Source of the DNA: Undaria pinnatifida | Taxonomy: Eukaryota > Sar > Phaeophyceae > Laminariales > Alariaceae | NCBI GenBank assembly: GCA_012845835.1 | Contig: JABAKD010000012.1 | Span: forward strand, 12,958,195 to 13,022,194 | Direction of reading: 5' to 3' | DNA length: 64,000 bases | Shown here: positions 33,556-43,619 of the stretch, one piece after another | How positions within the stretch are numbered: position 1 is the first letter of the stretch | Layout: every line of letters begins with the position of its first letter | The notes under the pieces: model-generated | Told to the model about the DNA's origin: nothing | What the model saw: the letters and a program-made list of their open reading frames with translations, nothing else | Database searches by the model: none | Position numbers and translations under genes: made by a program

Positions 33556-34590
33556 ATGCACTGCGCACGCACACGCACACGTCGCGCAAAATTACCCACC
33601 TAACTCAGGTTATTTTGGCGCGCACGCTGCATCGTTTAACCCCCCCCCAGCATCATACGACCGAAATTAGCAGGCCGGAGCATACCATGAGCCCTATCGA
33701 GCTGGTGGCTACGCTCCGACTAGCTATGAGAGATGAGTGGGTTGCCGACTCTGGTGCTTCGCATCACGTCACGGGGGACCCCACTAGGGTGTTTGACTGT
33801 AAGCCCCCTCCGGTAGGTAAGGAGAGGTTAGTGATAGGTGACATGACGATGATGGGCGTCGGGTGCTTTGGCAAGATGTCTCTGCTGATGCACTGCCAGG
33901 GTGGTGACACGCATGTACGACTGACGAACGTGGCATACGTGCCTAGAGTCCAGTTGAACTTGTTCTCATTGCACGCTGTGATGTCAAAGTGCTGTGTGAC
34001 CATGAACACCAAGGGGGTTCACATGCTTGGGGGGAGTGTTTCGTTCGTGCGCAGAGAGGCTGGCTCATACTGCTCAGTAACTGGGATAACCGACCCCCCC
34101 ATGGCTAACGCAGTATTGGGCTCTGGCAAGTATCAACTGATCGATATTAACGGTCTGCACGTTGCTCTAGCCCACCCACATGCTAAAACCCTACGCGAGA
34201 CGGCGCGTCAACATGGTGTAGAAGTGGTAGGAGAGTTGGTCCCTTGTGCTGGGTGTTCCGAAGCCAAGGGGAGGAGGATGCCTGTCCCGAGACCTACCAA
34301 CAGTCGCTCGACCAAACCCTTTGAGCGTCTGTTTGTAGACCTGTGCAGAAAGCGCCCCGCGTCGTCTGATGGTCACCACTACCTAATGATGATTGTGGAC
34401 GAATTTTGTCGGTTTGGATGGACTTACTTCCTCAAGGAGAAGACCGACGTCCCCGCTGTTTTCGCTGGTTTTCTGGCTGACATTCGGGCACAGGGCACCC
34501 CATCCATGGTGGAGTGCCTGCGCTCAGACAACGGTACGGAATTCACCAAGGGTGAGTTCGTGACGCTGCTGGACCAGTATTCGCCGAGAA
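33546..34590 (+). pseudogene. Copia pol: protease and integrase
   Basis: Aspartic protease motif W-V-ADSGASHHVT at about 33738. The pre-integrase zinc motif follows, H-x-H...C-x-x-C (ALAHPHAKTLRETARQHG ... CAGCSEAKG). The integrase core has FERLFVDLC (first Asp), YLMMIVDEFCRFGWTYFLKE and LRSDNGTEFTKGEF (second Asp). The frame is intact from 33687 to about 34590, then a frameshift moves the third catalytic Glu (YDGVVER) to the next frame. Confidence 0.85.
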
Positions 34591-35130
34591 TACACACCAG
34601 TAGACTCTCCGAAGTACGACGGCGTGGTCGAGCGCAGGATTGTCCTAGGCTTAGAGACCGCGATGGCGTCCTGCCTGGAGGCTCTCCGTCTGTTCGGCGG
34701 CGTGCCTCTGCCGCCGACAGAGCCTCTGTGGGCGAAAGCGTGCGTGCACGCGAGTGATGCCATCAACGTGTCGGCGAGGGTGGGTGACAAGCCGACCATG
34801 TGGTCGCCTTACCAAAAGCTGTACGGTAGGGCACCGTTCCCGCGACTGCTTTCATTTCTTAAGCCTGGCTTTCACCATGTGAAGTGGGCGCTGAAATCTG
34901 AGCCGAAGGCACAGGCGTGCTTTTTCTTGAACAGCGGCAGCAACCACCCGAGGGACTGTTGCAAGATGTTGCTTGTGTCCGGCCGCCGGTCGTACACCCG
35001 CGATGTTACATGGGAGCATCCGTGGGAAGCCTTTGCGGCGTTGCTGCCTGCGTCATGGGGCAGGAACACCCCATTACCTTGGCCGAGATTGCCGGAGGCG
35101 CAGATGCCCCCGGAAGACGGGGAGGTATGG
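34590..35130 (+). pseudogene. Copia pol: integrase C-terminal part
   Basis: In the +1 frame after the break: YDGVVERRIVLGLETAMASC with the third catalytic Glu, then TMWSPYQKLYGRAPFPRLLS and RSYTRDVTWEHPWEAF, the standard copia integrase tail. It runs into a minisatellite linker at about 35135. Confidence 0.8.
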
Positions 35131-35134
35131 TATG

Positions 35135-35470
35135 AGCCGGCACCGGTGCCGTCAAGGGCGTCACTGGGGCCGGCACAGTCGTCACCGGTGACGTCAAGGA
35201 CGTCACCGTAGCCGTCACATCCGTCACCGGTCACGTCAAGGGCGTCGCCGGTTGCGTCACAACCGTCACTGATACCGTCAAGTACGTCACCGGGGACGTC
35301 AAATCCGTCACCGGTTCCGTCTAGGGCGTCAACGGATTCCGCACAGCCGTCACCGGTGTGGACGTCAAGGGCGTCACCGGGGCCGGCACAGCCGTTGCTG
35401 GTGCCGTCAAGGGCGTCACCAGGCCTGGCACAGCCGACACAGTCACGGTCGTCGCCGCTGTCACACCAGG
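35135..35470 (+). repeat. Minisatellite in the integrase-RT linker
   Basis: Degenerate units of roughly 18-24 bp built on GTCACCGGTGACGTCAAGGG. The core GTCACCGGTGAC is a perfect palindrome. Translation gives Ser/Pro/Arg-rich repeats (PSRASLGPAQSS), with a stop at 35209. It lies where copia polyproteins have a variable linker. Confidence 0.7.
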
Positions 35471-35779
35471 AACAGCACCAGCATCCAACTCTTAGGCATC
35501 AACTCCCCCGAGGACTGATGGACTATTTCTCAGGAGCTGGCGGTGGTGACGAGCCACAACAACTGAGGTGCACGCGGGCGCAGACTGCTCGCAACCAGGC
35601 AAGAATTGACAGACCGCAGACTGTGAATGACGGCGTAGCTAAACTAGGACGCACCAGGGGGCAAACCGCGCGCAATCAGTGGGGTATGCAACACGGACTG
35701 TTGTCTTTGATGGCTGCGCGGGAGGGTACTCGTCATGTATTGTACCATCAAGCCCCACCTCACAAGAGCCCTCCCCTCC

Positions 35780-36830
35780 CCTCGCGCCCGGTGAGTGAGT
35801 TCTTGACGCCGAGCTCGTACTCGGAAGCGTTCGCCGCCGAATATTACGATCTCTGGATTCAGGCCATGGAGAGAATATGGTGGCCTGGAGAACGCGGGTA
35901 TTTTCGGTGCGATGTAGCAACCAAACGGCCTCAATGTTCTTTCAGCGAAGTGAGTGTGCGGTTGGGAATCGAATGATATTGTTTTTTCGACCAGGGCTAA
36001 GGCGAGGTTGGTAGCCAGGGGTTGCGGGCAGCGTGAAGGTATCGGTTTCTTTGAGACATTTGCCCCGACGCCTGCGGCGTACTGCATCCGCTTGTCGGGT
36101 GCCATTGCTTGCGAGTTGGATTTGGACATTTGTCATTTCGATGCAGAGCAGGCTTTTGTTCAGTCAAACCTCGACGAAGATGTTTTCATGGGTTGCCTCG
36201 GGGTTGTGGTGAGATGTCTGGTGATGTAGTACGCTTGAACCGCAGTCTCTACGGCTTGGAACAAGCGTCGAGATCGTGGCACAACCACTTGCTATCGCAC
36301 ATGAAGAGTCTTGGTTTTGAGCAGCGTCTAGCAGACGCGTGTGTCTTGCGCTTGGTCGAGTCTGGAACTGTCTCCATAGTAACCGCAGTTCATGTGGACG
36401 ATATCTTCGCAGTAGGACAGAAGGCTAGATGCGATAAATCCTGCGAAGACTTGAACCGCCTACTGTCGATTAACAACCTTCGCGAGCTAAGGTGGCATAC
36501 TGGCTGCCAGTATTCTAGAGATTGGGATGCTGGCACTTTGATGATCTCGCAGCAAGCTTTCGCTGAAAACACAGCTTTGAAGTTCGGCGTTGGTTCGGGT
36601 AGGAGAAACCCGCTTGAAAATGGCCTTAAACTCGAAGAGTTCGATGCGACTGAACCTGAGGGCGACTGGCCTTTCCGCGAATTGGTAGGGTGCTTGATGT
36701 GGCTTGCTAACCAGACTCGTCCGGACATTGCGACGCAGTGAGAGCGGTGGCTAGGAACACGAATTCACCGAGGAAGGTACACTGGAAGACTGCAGTAGGT
36801 ATTTTCGCTTTCACCGGGGTTTTATTATGG
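35780..36830 (+). pseudogene. Copia pol: reverse transcriptase
   Basis: The RT starts with SSYSEAFAAEYYDLWIQAME and, across frame changes, continues KARLVARGCGQREGIGFFET, FDAEQAFVQSNLDEDVFM, VRLNRSLYGLEQASRSWHNH and the catalytic block VHVDDIFAVG. It ends near FRELVGCLMWLANQTRPDIA at 36738; a further frame change gives ARNTNSPRKVHWKTAVGIF, the beginning of the connection to RNase H, before homology stops. Confidence 0.8.
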
Positions 36831-36899
36831 AACATTTGATTTTGGAAAACGGTAGAATATCTCATGATTTAGTACCCTAGGTTAGTTATTTCTACTGTT

Positions 36900-37345
36900 T
36901 AACAATGATATATGAGATTTTTGGGACTTGGGGACGGCAACGGTTTTTGGTAAACTACCCGGGGTCATCCCTGCGTAATCAATGTATGGTTTTCTCAACT
37001 AGCCCCGTACTGAGACCCAGCTGAGCCAAATCGTTTAGTTTTTATCCTGCAAGGAGGGGTCACGCCCACCTGTTACCGATTGTGCGGGGCAGGATTCGCT
37101 TGATTTGATACGGAGTATATTATGCGCTGGAAATATGATATTTTTGGGACTTCGGGACGGCAACGGTTTTTGGTAAACTACCCGGGGTCACCCCTGCGTA
37201 ATCAGTCTATGGTTTTCTCAACTAGCCCCGTAATGAGACCTAGCTGAGGCAAATCGTTTAGTTTCATCCTGCAAGGAGGGGTCACGCCAACCTGCTACCG
37301 CTTGTGCGGGATAGGATTCGCTTGACCACTTAAGAGGATTATGGC
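36900..37345 (+). repeat. Two-copy direct repeat, unit about 223 bp
   Basis: Copies at about 36912-37100 and 37135-37325 share TTTTTGGGACTT, GACGGCAACGGTTTTTGGTA, AACTACCCGGGGTCA, CTCAACTAGCCCCGTA and GCAAGGAGGGGTCACGCC. They interrupt the copia pol where RNase H should be. Origin unknown; a satellite dimer or remnants of another element's ends are possible. Confidence 0.7.
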
Positions 37346-37361
37346 TCGTTAAGTAGGAAAA

Positions 37362-37435
37362 AGGTCTCAAAATCGACGAGTTTAATACGTCTGAACCCGA
37401 GGGCGACTAACTTTTTCGCGAGCTTATTTGAATTG
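37362..37435 (+). pseudogene. Second copia pol C-terminal fragment
   Basis: Translates as GLKIDEFNTSEPEGD, stop, LFRELI, a diverged copy of GLKLEEFDATEPEGDWPFRELVG found at about 36625-36690 in the main element. So part of pol is present twice, on either side of the 223-bp repeats. From here to the 3' LTR nothing else is recognisable. Confidence 0.6.
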
Positions 37436-38079
37436 TTTCTTGACGGACTATTCTGCATATATTAGCTTGGTTTTGGTGCTTTTAAAGAGTGCATGGTATT
37501 TAAGGAGGCAGGTAACTGTTTCTCGACTTTTGAAGTAATACTTTTTCGCGATTGCGTTGTCTGGTATGGCATTATTTTGCTCTGGATTTGAGCACTTGGA
37601 ATCTGAATGGATTTTTAGTATGCACCCAGCCGGGAGGCATTTGTCTAATTCGAAAGTGAGTTTTGAGACTGCTAGTCGATTACACTTGTTGGCATCCCTA
37701 TCCTATGGAGCTGACAACCGATTTATAAGGAAGGCTGAGTGCTGATCATGGGGCCGATGTTTGAGTTTTCGGATTTTTGGAATTAGGATTTCAGATTTGA
37801 GTTTTCGGGGGTCTATGGATTTCAGATTTATGTTCTAGTTTTTGGACTTAGGATTTGACGACATAGATCTTAGGTTCACGAAAATTGATGTTGGATACTG
37901 TCCCTGAATTGTGTCTCTAGATTTATGGAGTGCTTTCCAAGGACTGTGCTGCTGCAATCTTTCTTGTTTGTCACAGTAGTACTGGGAAGATATTGATTGA
38001 CCGTATTTTTTATTGGATCGTTTACCCTGATGATATGATAATATAGCACCATGCCGTATCATTTACGAAGCAGGGAGGC

Positions 38080-38379
38080 TGTTGATTTTATGATTGGATA
38101 TGATACGGATATGATTGAGATTGAGTATAGAAGGGGTTACCAGTGATAGGTCGGCTACATCGTAGCGGTATATCGGGATGGTGGAATTATTTAGGCTATT
38201 TTGCCGTCACTTCTTGTTGTGCTTCTTCTACCGAGTGAGTCTTCTTCCCTCCACGATGTGCCTTGGCTAGGAGCAACGTAATATATATACGTGTTTTACT
38301 TGTCTTCATGCCGGTGACTCCACTACCCCAGTACTGTTCGCTCAACGGGTAAGCCCTCTATGCTTCGTAGGGATCAACA
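38080..38379 (+). repeat. Copia 3' LTR
   Basis: 300 bp, TGTTGATT...ATCAACA, preceded by a purine-rich tract. The segment from CCACGATGTGCC to GGGTAAGCCC is essentially identical to the 5' LTR. Confidence 0.85.
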
Positions 38380-38514
38380 AAGCGAACTAACGCGATCGGG
38401 GGTTTAGCTCTATCTGAATCGACGTATGTATGCAAACATGTAAGGCAATACGTGCTACGACAAAGGTGAACGATATTTTCCCGGGAAGGTCCTTGGGTTG
38501 AGAGTTGAGAGTCA

Positions 38515-39860
38515 TCGCACGGTAGAGGGGTGCAGCGGAAGTTTTTAAGAAGTTTCTGAGCTCCCAACATGATGAGGAGCTCAACATCTCACTATCTCAC
38601 CCGAAACATTACTTGGGAGGCATTCGTTCGCGCAATCCGACGGACGCTTCTATGCGCTAGTAGTCCTAAAACAAATACACACTCGTACAACTTACGGACT
38701 AACAGCTAGTTCCTCGCTTGAGGGTCAGGGCTCAACAACCTGCCTGAAGGTAAGAGTGTCAGAAGCATTACGAAGTTAACCCAAAACGTGCAACCCTACC
38801 GCGGAATGCCTCTTTTCAGAGGAGCTTGAATATACATATACGTCGCCCAAACATGTTTTTGAGAAAAGACGCGTGCTAGTACGATAGAGGTATTAAGGTA
38901 TACCATTTTTTGTCTGGAATAGTTTCTGAATGACGGGGCTCCTTAACCCAAAATCGTCGGAAACAGTCTGTTTCTTCTCAACGATGCTCGTGGTATACCT
39001 AGGCCATGGGATTTTTCATCCGGTAACAGTTTTATTTTTTCTCCGCATCATTTTTTTTGGGGTTAAGAAGGACATGTTTTGAGCTCCCAAAGTGGGGAAC
39101 TTCAGAAAAACACTCTGGATGCAATTCTATCGTAGCACGCGTCGAAATAAAAAGTGCAACCCGATGGACAAAACCATGTTTATAATATCGTAGGTAAAAT
39201 ACAAAAAAAATCATATTGCAACAACAACAAAGAAAATAACCATCCGACGACGATTTCTTCGGTGGAAACCCTTTCTTGGGGACAAATACACATGAAGTTA
39301 ACTATGAACTAGAGTATAGGGAGGGATTTTGGGGCTCTATAAAGGGGTTAAGAAGCTTAAAGTGTTACTCAGAAAATTATTTGGCCGAAATTGCTACCTT
39401 TTTTATCGCTCTGTACATTGCATTAATAGCGCACGCCGCGCCTGACAAGGAAAAACGTCGGTACAGACAGGCGGAAAATTTGGTGGTGTGTGTCGGGTGG
39501 GGTGTGCAGCTTTATCTACCCAAGCGCGGAGCCTCATTAAAATCAGGTGAGTCGAATCCTACGGTAAGGGTGCAGCAGATTCTAAGAAGTTTCTGGGAGC
39601 TCTATCGTAACATGAGGAGCTCAACATCTCACCATCGCCCCTAACACGACTTCGAAGGCATTCGCTCCCGCGATCCGACCAGTAGCACTTGTATGCGTGG
39701 TGTAGCCCTATTCTAAATACCAGGTATCCTCGTGTAAAAACATCCGACTAGGCGGTAGTTCCTCCTTGCTTGGGAAGCTCAAACAACCAGACACATTTTA
39801 ACCCAAAAAGCGCAGCCCCTGCCGCACTATAGAGGGATAACTCAGGTGCAACAACTCGCA
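38515..39860. mobile_element. MITE cluster E-D-E
   Basis: 38515-38815 family E (GGTAGAGGGGTGCAGCGGAA; ATGATGAGGAGCTCAACATC). 38872-39146 family D (GCGTGCTAGTACGATAGAGG ... TCTATCGTAGCACGCGTCG). 39555-39850 family E (GGTAAGGGTGCAGCAGATTC). 39276-39560 has an open frame of about 120 codons that overlaps repeat sequence; I do not call it a gene. Confidence 0.5.
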
Positions 39861-40055
39861 ACCGTAACATGCGTCGCTCGTGGTATATGCCCGGCGCTAT
39901 TCTACGGCTAGGGTGCAGATGTACCACGCTACCACGCACAAAATCATCGCCTATATATCCACAATAAACCATATAATACAGGAGACCGCCGAAGTATCGT
40001 TGCCAATACGGAAACGCTCACACCCCGCCGTTTGGTTTCATCCTCCGATACTCAC

Positions 40056-40160
40056 CGAAGGAATTTCAATCAACAAGACTAAGAACGGGCAGGTCGAAGG
40101 TCTCAGGCATGCGGTGAACGCAGGTTCCCACTACTGGTGTAGCGGCTGAAAACTCTGAGC
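40056..40160 (-). pseudogene. Partial, diverged copy of SPO11 exon b
   Basis: The minus strand reads GTCVHRMPETFDLPVLSLVD, a TGA stop, then NSFG, matching exon b's CVHRLAEAFELPVLGLVDCNPFG. The Cys codon of D-C-N has become TGA. The donor is retained and is even closer to consensus (G|GTGAGT). The upstream part of the exon (TGQG) is lost into a family D MITE at 40172. It lies 1.4 kb downstream of exon b in the next intron. Confidence 0.6.
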
Positions 40161-40171
40161 ATAATAACACA

Positions 40172-40310
40172 CAGCAGACACGCGCTACGATATAGAGGTG
40201 TGGCATTTTTTTTGGCTAAAAAGGTTTTCTGAACGAGCGAGGGGAGCTCCTTAACGTCGGGAAATCCGCCCCCCTTTTTTTTGCAAGATTCTACTATCCG
40301 TTGTGTACCT
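40172..40310 (+). mobile_element. MITE family D, left part
   Basis: CACGCGCTACGATATAGAGG, then GCTCCTTAACGTCGGGAAA and TGTGTACCTACACAGTAAT. It cuts off the broken exon b copy. Confidence 0.5.
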
Positions 40311-40407
40311 ACACAGTAATAGTAACCTAGGCCATGGGGAGGTCCATCGGCTTGAGTCCACAGTATTTCTGGGTGTTCGGTTTTGTATTATTTGTATGAT
40401 TTGTATT

Positions 40408-40682
40408 GACCAATGCTACGATGGGGGGGGGGGGGCTTTTGGGGCCTTTTTTTGCGGTGACCCGGAGTCACTCGCGCGAGTGACTCCCTGTTCCTTTGCG
40501 GTATTAAGGTTGGGTGTTATCTTAACCTAGCGACATGAATCCGCCATGCAATAGTTAGCCACGCTGCGCCAAGCATATCGTGTAAAGTCGCTTCGTTAGT
40601 GAGGTACGGAGTCATTCGTGCGACTGGTGAAGACCCGGTAGTCAAAGACGGGGGTACCCCCCGTACCGTAGCCTTGGTCTAT
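40408..40682 (+). mobile_element. MITE family B, near complete
   Basis: Terminal repeats GACCAATGCTACGATGGGGG and CCCCCCGTACCGTAGCCTTGGTC; GAGTCACTCGCGCGAGTGAC inside. 275 bp. Confidence 0.7.
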
Positions 40683-40756
40683 TATTTGTATGATTCGCAT
40701 GAGATACACAGCTCACGTGAGGAGCCTTGGGGTCAAAATAAATGCAGCCCTATCTG

Positions 40757-41280
40757 CCAAGGCTACCTTAGGGGGGGTGTACCCCTATGCTCATTATTAC
40801 CGGATTTGAGCCGTTCGCGCGAGTGACCCAATACTTCACCTCGAAAAAAAACTTGAGGCGCGTTTCTTGGCGCAGCATAACGTACCACGCCATTCATTGC
40901 GGATCCGTGAGTCGTGCTACGGTAGCCCCCCGAATTTCTTTAACGAAATCGCGGGTTTCCAAACCAGCTGCCGGTCGTATCTCCTGAAACACGGTGTCCC
41001 TCGACACCTCGACGTCATCGATCGGTAGACCTTTGCACACAAGAAACCAGATGGATACTTTTTTTTCAATAGTATCCTTCCTTGTGTCGAGCAGCCACGA
41101 AACGTTCGTTAAAGAATATCGCTGGTTTTTGGGGGGGCTATCGTATTCTTTAAATTAGAACTGCCACGAAAGCCTAAGATTGCGAAGGAATAGGGGAGGC
41201 ACTCGCGCGAGTGACCCCGAGAGACTTCGAAAACAGGCATCAAAATCGGTACCTCCTACCTAAGCGTGTGCCTATCGTAG
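40757..41280 (-). mobile_element. MITE family B interrupted by family C
   Basis: Reversed B copy: CCAAGGCTACCTTAGGGGGG ... CATTGCGGATCCGTGAG (40757-40907), then resumes AACTGCCACGAAAGCCTAAG ... GGCACTCGCGCGAGTGACCC (41152-41280). Family C lies between. Confidence 0.65.
40908..41151. mobile_element. MITE family C nested in family B
   Basis: CTACGGTAGCCCCCCGAATT TCTTTAACGAAATCGC at the left mirrors AACGTTCGTTAAAGAATATC...GGGGGGGCTATCGTA at the right. Confidence 0.65.
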
Positions 41281-41414
41281 CATGCCTTGCCACGCTAAAA
41301 CCATCATGATCATCGACCATCATCAGTCACTGTGCGCCAGTTCAGATCGCTATGCCCCTCTGAAAGGTTTATTTTCCCGGCTGTTTGTGGGTTGCGTTAG
41401 ACCACCTCTCTCAC

Positions 41415-41536
41415 CGAACGGGTTGCAATCGACGAGGCCGAGAACGGGAAGCTCGAACGCCTCAGCCAGGCGGTGAACGCAGGCGCGCACGGCTAGCGGA
41501 GGAAAACCCTGCCCGGTCACTAGAATGGAAGGAATT
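41415..41536 (-). CDS. SPO11: SPO11 exon 'b' (TOPRIM D-x-N exon)
   Basis: One base, 40 codons and one base. It encodes IPSILVTGQGFPPLAVRACV followed by HRLAEAFELP and VLGLVDCNPF, the family's T-G-K-G-x-P and D-x-D-P-x-G region that completes the TOPRIM metal site. Joined to exon a it restores an Arg codon (AG+A), giving GFFDRIPSILVTG, exactly as the family reads. The acceptor is ...CGCGCAG|A and the donor G|GTGAGA. Oddities: the usual Lys of T-G-K-G is Gln, and the second Asp of D-x-D is Asn. As I recall, some SPO11 paralogues also carry Asn there. A broken relative lies 1.4 kb downstream at 40056-40160. The segment sits between MITE B/C copies and tandem-like repeat DNA. Confidence 0.8.
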
Positions 41537-41884
41537 CTGCGCGTGCCCACCCCGCGCGAACGAGCACACGAACAAGTATAGACACACACATTGGGGGTAG
41601 GGTGAGCTGTCAGGAGAATGGAAGAAGGGATTCTTCTGGGGGCAGCCCACGAATGAACCTAAATAAATAAAGAGCACATTTTAGGGAGAAGAAGGTGGCC
41701 AGTCACCAGGAAAGAAATAATAATGTGGAGTGTCCCACATGTATGTATGTGTCACATGCTACACGAGAGTTGGATTATTTGTCCTTCTCAGGGTGGTGGC
41801 TTGAGAAGCTCTCTACTTCACCGAATAACCGATTTAGAGTAAATTGAGAGCACACTCGATGAGCACACCCATGTCTAATTGCTA

Positions 41885-42400
41885 CGAAAGAGATGCGCCG
41901 CTTTTCGGCCAAGCATACCAATTTTGTTTCTGCAAAACACGAACGACATTACGACGATTGTGGGCTAAGGGGCCCCATCATCTGTAAAAACGTGTTTATC
42001 AAAAAATGCTAGACCTCGCTTTCGTGGAGCACCCGCCATTGTGTGGACACTGTCTTAATTGGAGATAGACTTGTGAGTCCCAAAAAGTAGAACGAAATCT
42101 GTGCAGCATCGCGCGAACGAACACGTGGACAATGAACGCATCGGGGGCAAGCTGGCCGGGGTCACGAGGGAGAAGGAATTGTGCGGGGCGTCCCACACGT
42201 GTGAACAAATGAGGGATTGGGGGTTGGGTCGGGTCGGGTCGTGAGGGGAAGCGAGTGAAGAGGCGTGCTACGATGGAGGTACAAGTAGCACTTTTTTTAT
42301 TGTTTTTTCTTTTTGTTCTGAATGACGGGGCTCCTTAACCCTCCTTAACCCCAAATCGTCGAAACTTTGACCCAAAATCATCGGAATTTTGACCCGAAAT
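41885..42400 (+). mobile_element. Family D related fragments
   Basis: ATTGCTACGAAAGAGATGCGC (41879), CAAAAAATGCTAGACCTCGC (42001) and GAGGCGTGCTACGATGGAGG...GACGGGGCTCCTTAACC (42255-42360). Between the copies is a diverged repeat also seen near 41540-41720. 42400-43100 holds nothing I can support. Confidence 0.4.
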
Positions 42401-43127
42401 GATTGGATTTAGTGCATTGTGTATTGGCCAAAGACTTCTTTTCTCGTTGTATACCCAGGCCATGGGATATTGCTCATGCCCATCGCCGGGAGCGCTCTTA
42501 ATTGTCTTCAAATCTATCAGTTTTTTGGTCAGGTGCAGAGCTCATTCATGTGAAGTGAGCATAAAAATAATTATATTATACACCTCCACCGCGGCATGCG
42601 TCTTTTCCAAGCTTGCATATATATGCCTTCAATACGGCGGCAGATACAAGGGCAGGGTAACCAAAAGGCGGGGGGGAGGGGGGGAGGGGGGTAGGGGGGA
42701 TCCTAGCGGCAGACAAGGGAAGTTCCACGAGTAAGAAATAGAGGCTCGACAACTTCCCCATATTACGTGGAAGCTATAGTATGCAGACTATCCTGTCGTG
42801 CTCATTTTCCGAGCGAAACTCGCCAATTACCAATTACTTCCTTGTCATTTCGTTTGGGGCCTTCTGTGCTTTGCGTGATACGCCACTGTGCCCCTCGATT
42901 ACTGGTGGTGTCGTGCTCGACAGCAGCAGCATCCCCTTTACCACTGCGCACTCGATCCCATAAACCGTTCCAACTACTCTGTCCCCCAAAGCGTGCATGC
43001 AACTCTGTTGCGACAGAAGCAGGGAAGCCGTCAGCTCGCTCCTTTGGGCTCCTACTTCGTCGCGCCGTACTTCCTGTCTTGCTAGCGATTGCTACACGTA
43101 CCGGCGAGCGGCCTGCTTTCCTGTGTC

Positions 43128-43225
43128 GTGTGTAAGCCGTCCTCGACCATGCGGTTGAACACGCCATCCTTCCTCACCACCGCCTCGTCATTGGTGCAGT
43201 ATTTTGACAGTAGCCCTGAGCGGGA
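43128..43225 (-). pseudogene. Partial, diverged copy of SPO11 exon a
   Basis: The minus strand encodes WISRSGLLSKY, then DEAVVRKDGVFNRMVEDG, repeating the KDGVFNRMVEDG block of exon a with about 33 of 36 matching bases. The catalytic Glu of V-E-K-D is replaced by Arg, the N-terminal part does not match, and the splice-donor side is scrambled. It lies inside the intron between exons a and b and abuts a family D MITE remnant. Most likely a dead exon copy; a decoy alternative exon is possible but would lack the metal ligand. Confidence 0.6.
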
Positions 43226-43339
43226 GATCCATGCTACGAAAGGGGTGTAGAACTTTATGGACACTGTTTTCTGACTGCCGGGACTCCTTAGCCAAAATAC
43301 TTGGTCGGAACATGATATCATATTGTAAATACCAAGGTT

Positions 43340-43605
43340 ACGGTGAGGGAGGGTTCCTTTCAGGAGCTTTTGTTGCAGTGACTCGGCGTCACTCGCGCGA
43401 GTGACTTCCCCTGTTCAATGCGGTCACTGCCTTTCGTGCGCGGGTTACATTTTTCGATATGAATCCCCAACGGCATGGACGGTTAGCAACGTTGCGCCAA
43501 CCACATCGCCTCACGCGCTCTGGTCAGTGAGGTGCAGAGTCACTCGTGCGACTGGTTCAGACCTCGTAGTGAACAATTAGGGGTACCCCCCTACCGTAGC
43601 CTTGA
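43340..43605 (+). mobile_element. MITE family B, near complete
   Basis: Terminal repeats ACCAAGGTTACGGTGAGGGA and CCCCCCTACCGTAGCCTTGATC, with GCGTCACTCGCGCGAGTGAC inside and GAGTCACTCGTGCGACTGG near the right. Confidence 0.7.
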
Positions 43606-43619
43606 TCATCAAACGAAAA

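Larger units (their letters stand above)
30973..38379 (+). mobile_element. Ty1/copia LTR retrotransposon, decayed, 7.4 kb
   Basis: Two direct LTRs of 301 and 300 bp, both starting TGTTGATT and ending ATCAACA, enclose gag, protease, integrase and reverse-transcriptase segments in copia order. It lies in the SPO11 intron between exons b and c, antisense to that gene. The LTRs differ at perhaps 5-7% of positions by eye and the coding part has many stops and frameshifts. The polypurine tract GAAGCAGGGAGG precedes the 3' LTR (38067-38078). No 5-bp target duplication is visible: flanks are GTCAT on the left and AAGCG on the right. The RNase H part is replaced by other sequence (see 36830-37440). 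Confidence 0.85.

Noticed and set aside
30968-38384. Target-site duplication around the copia element
   Set aside because: GTCAT versus AAGCG; no match at 4-6 bp, so not claimed.
39276-39644. 122-codon plus-strand frame
   Set aside because: Its end overlaps a family E MITE and no family is recognised.
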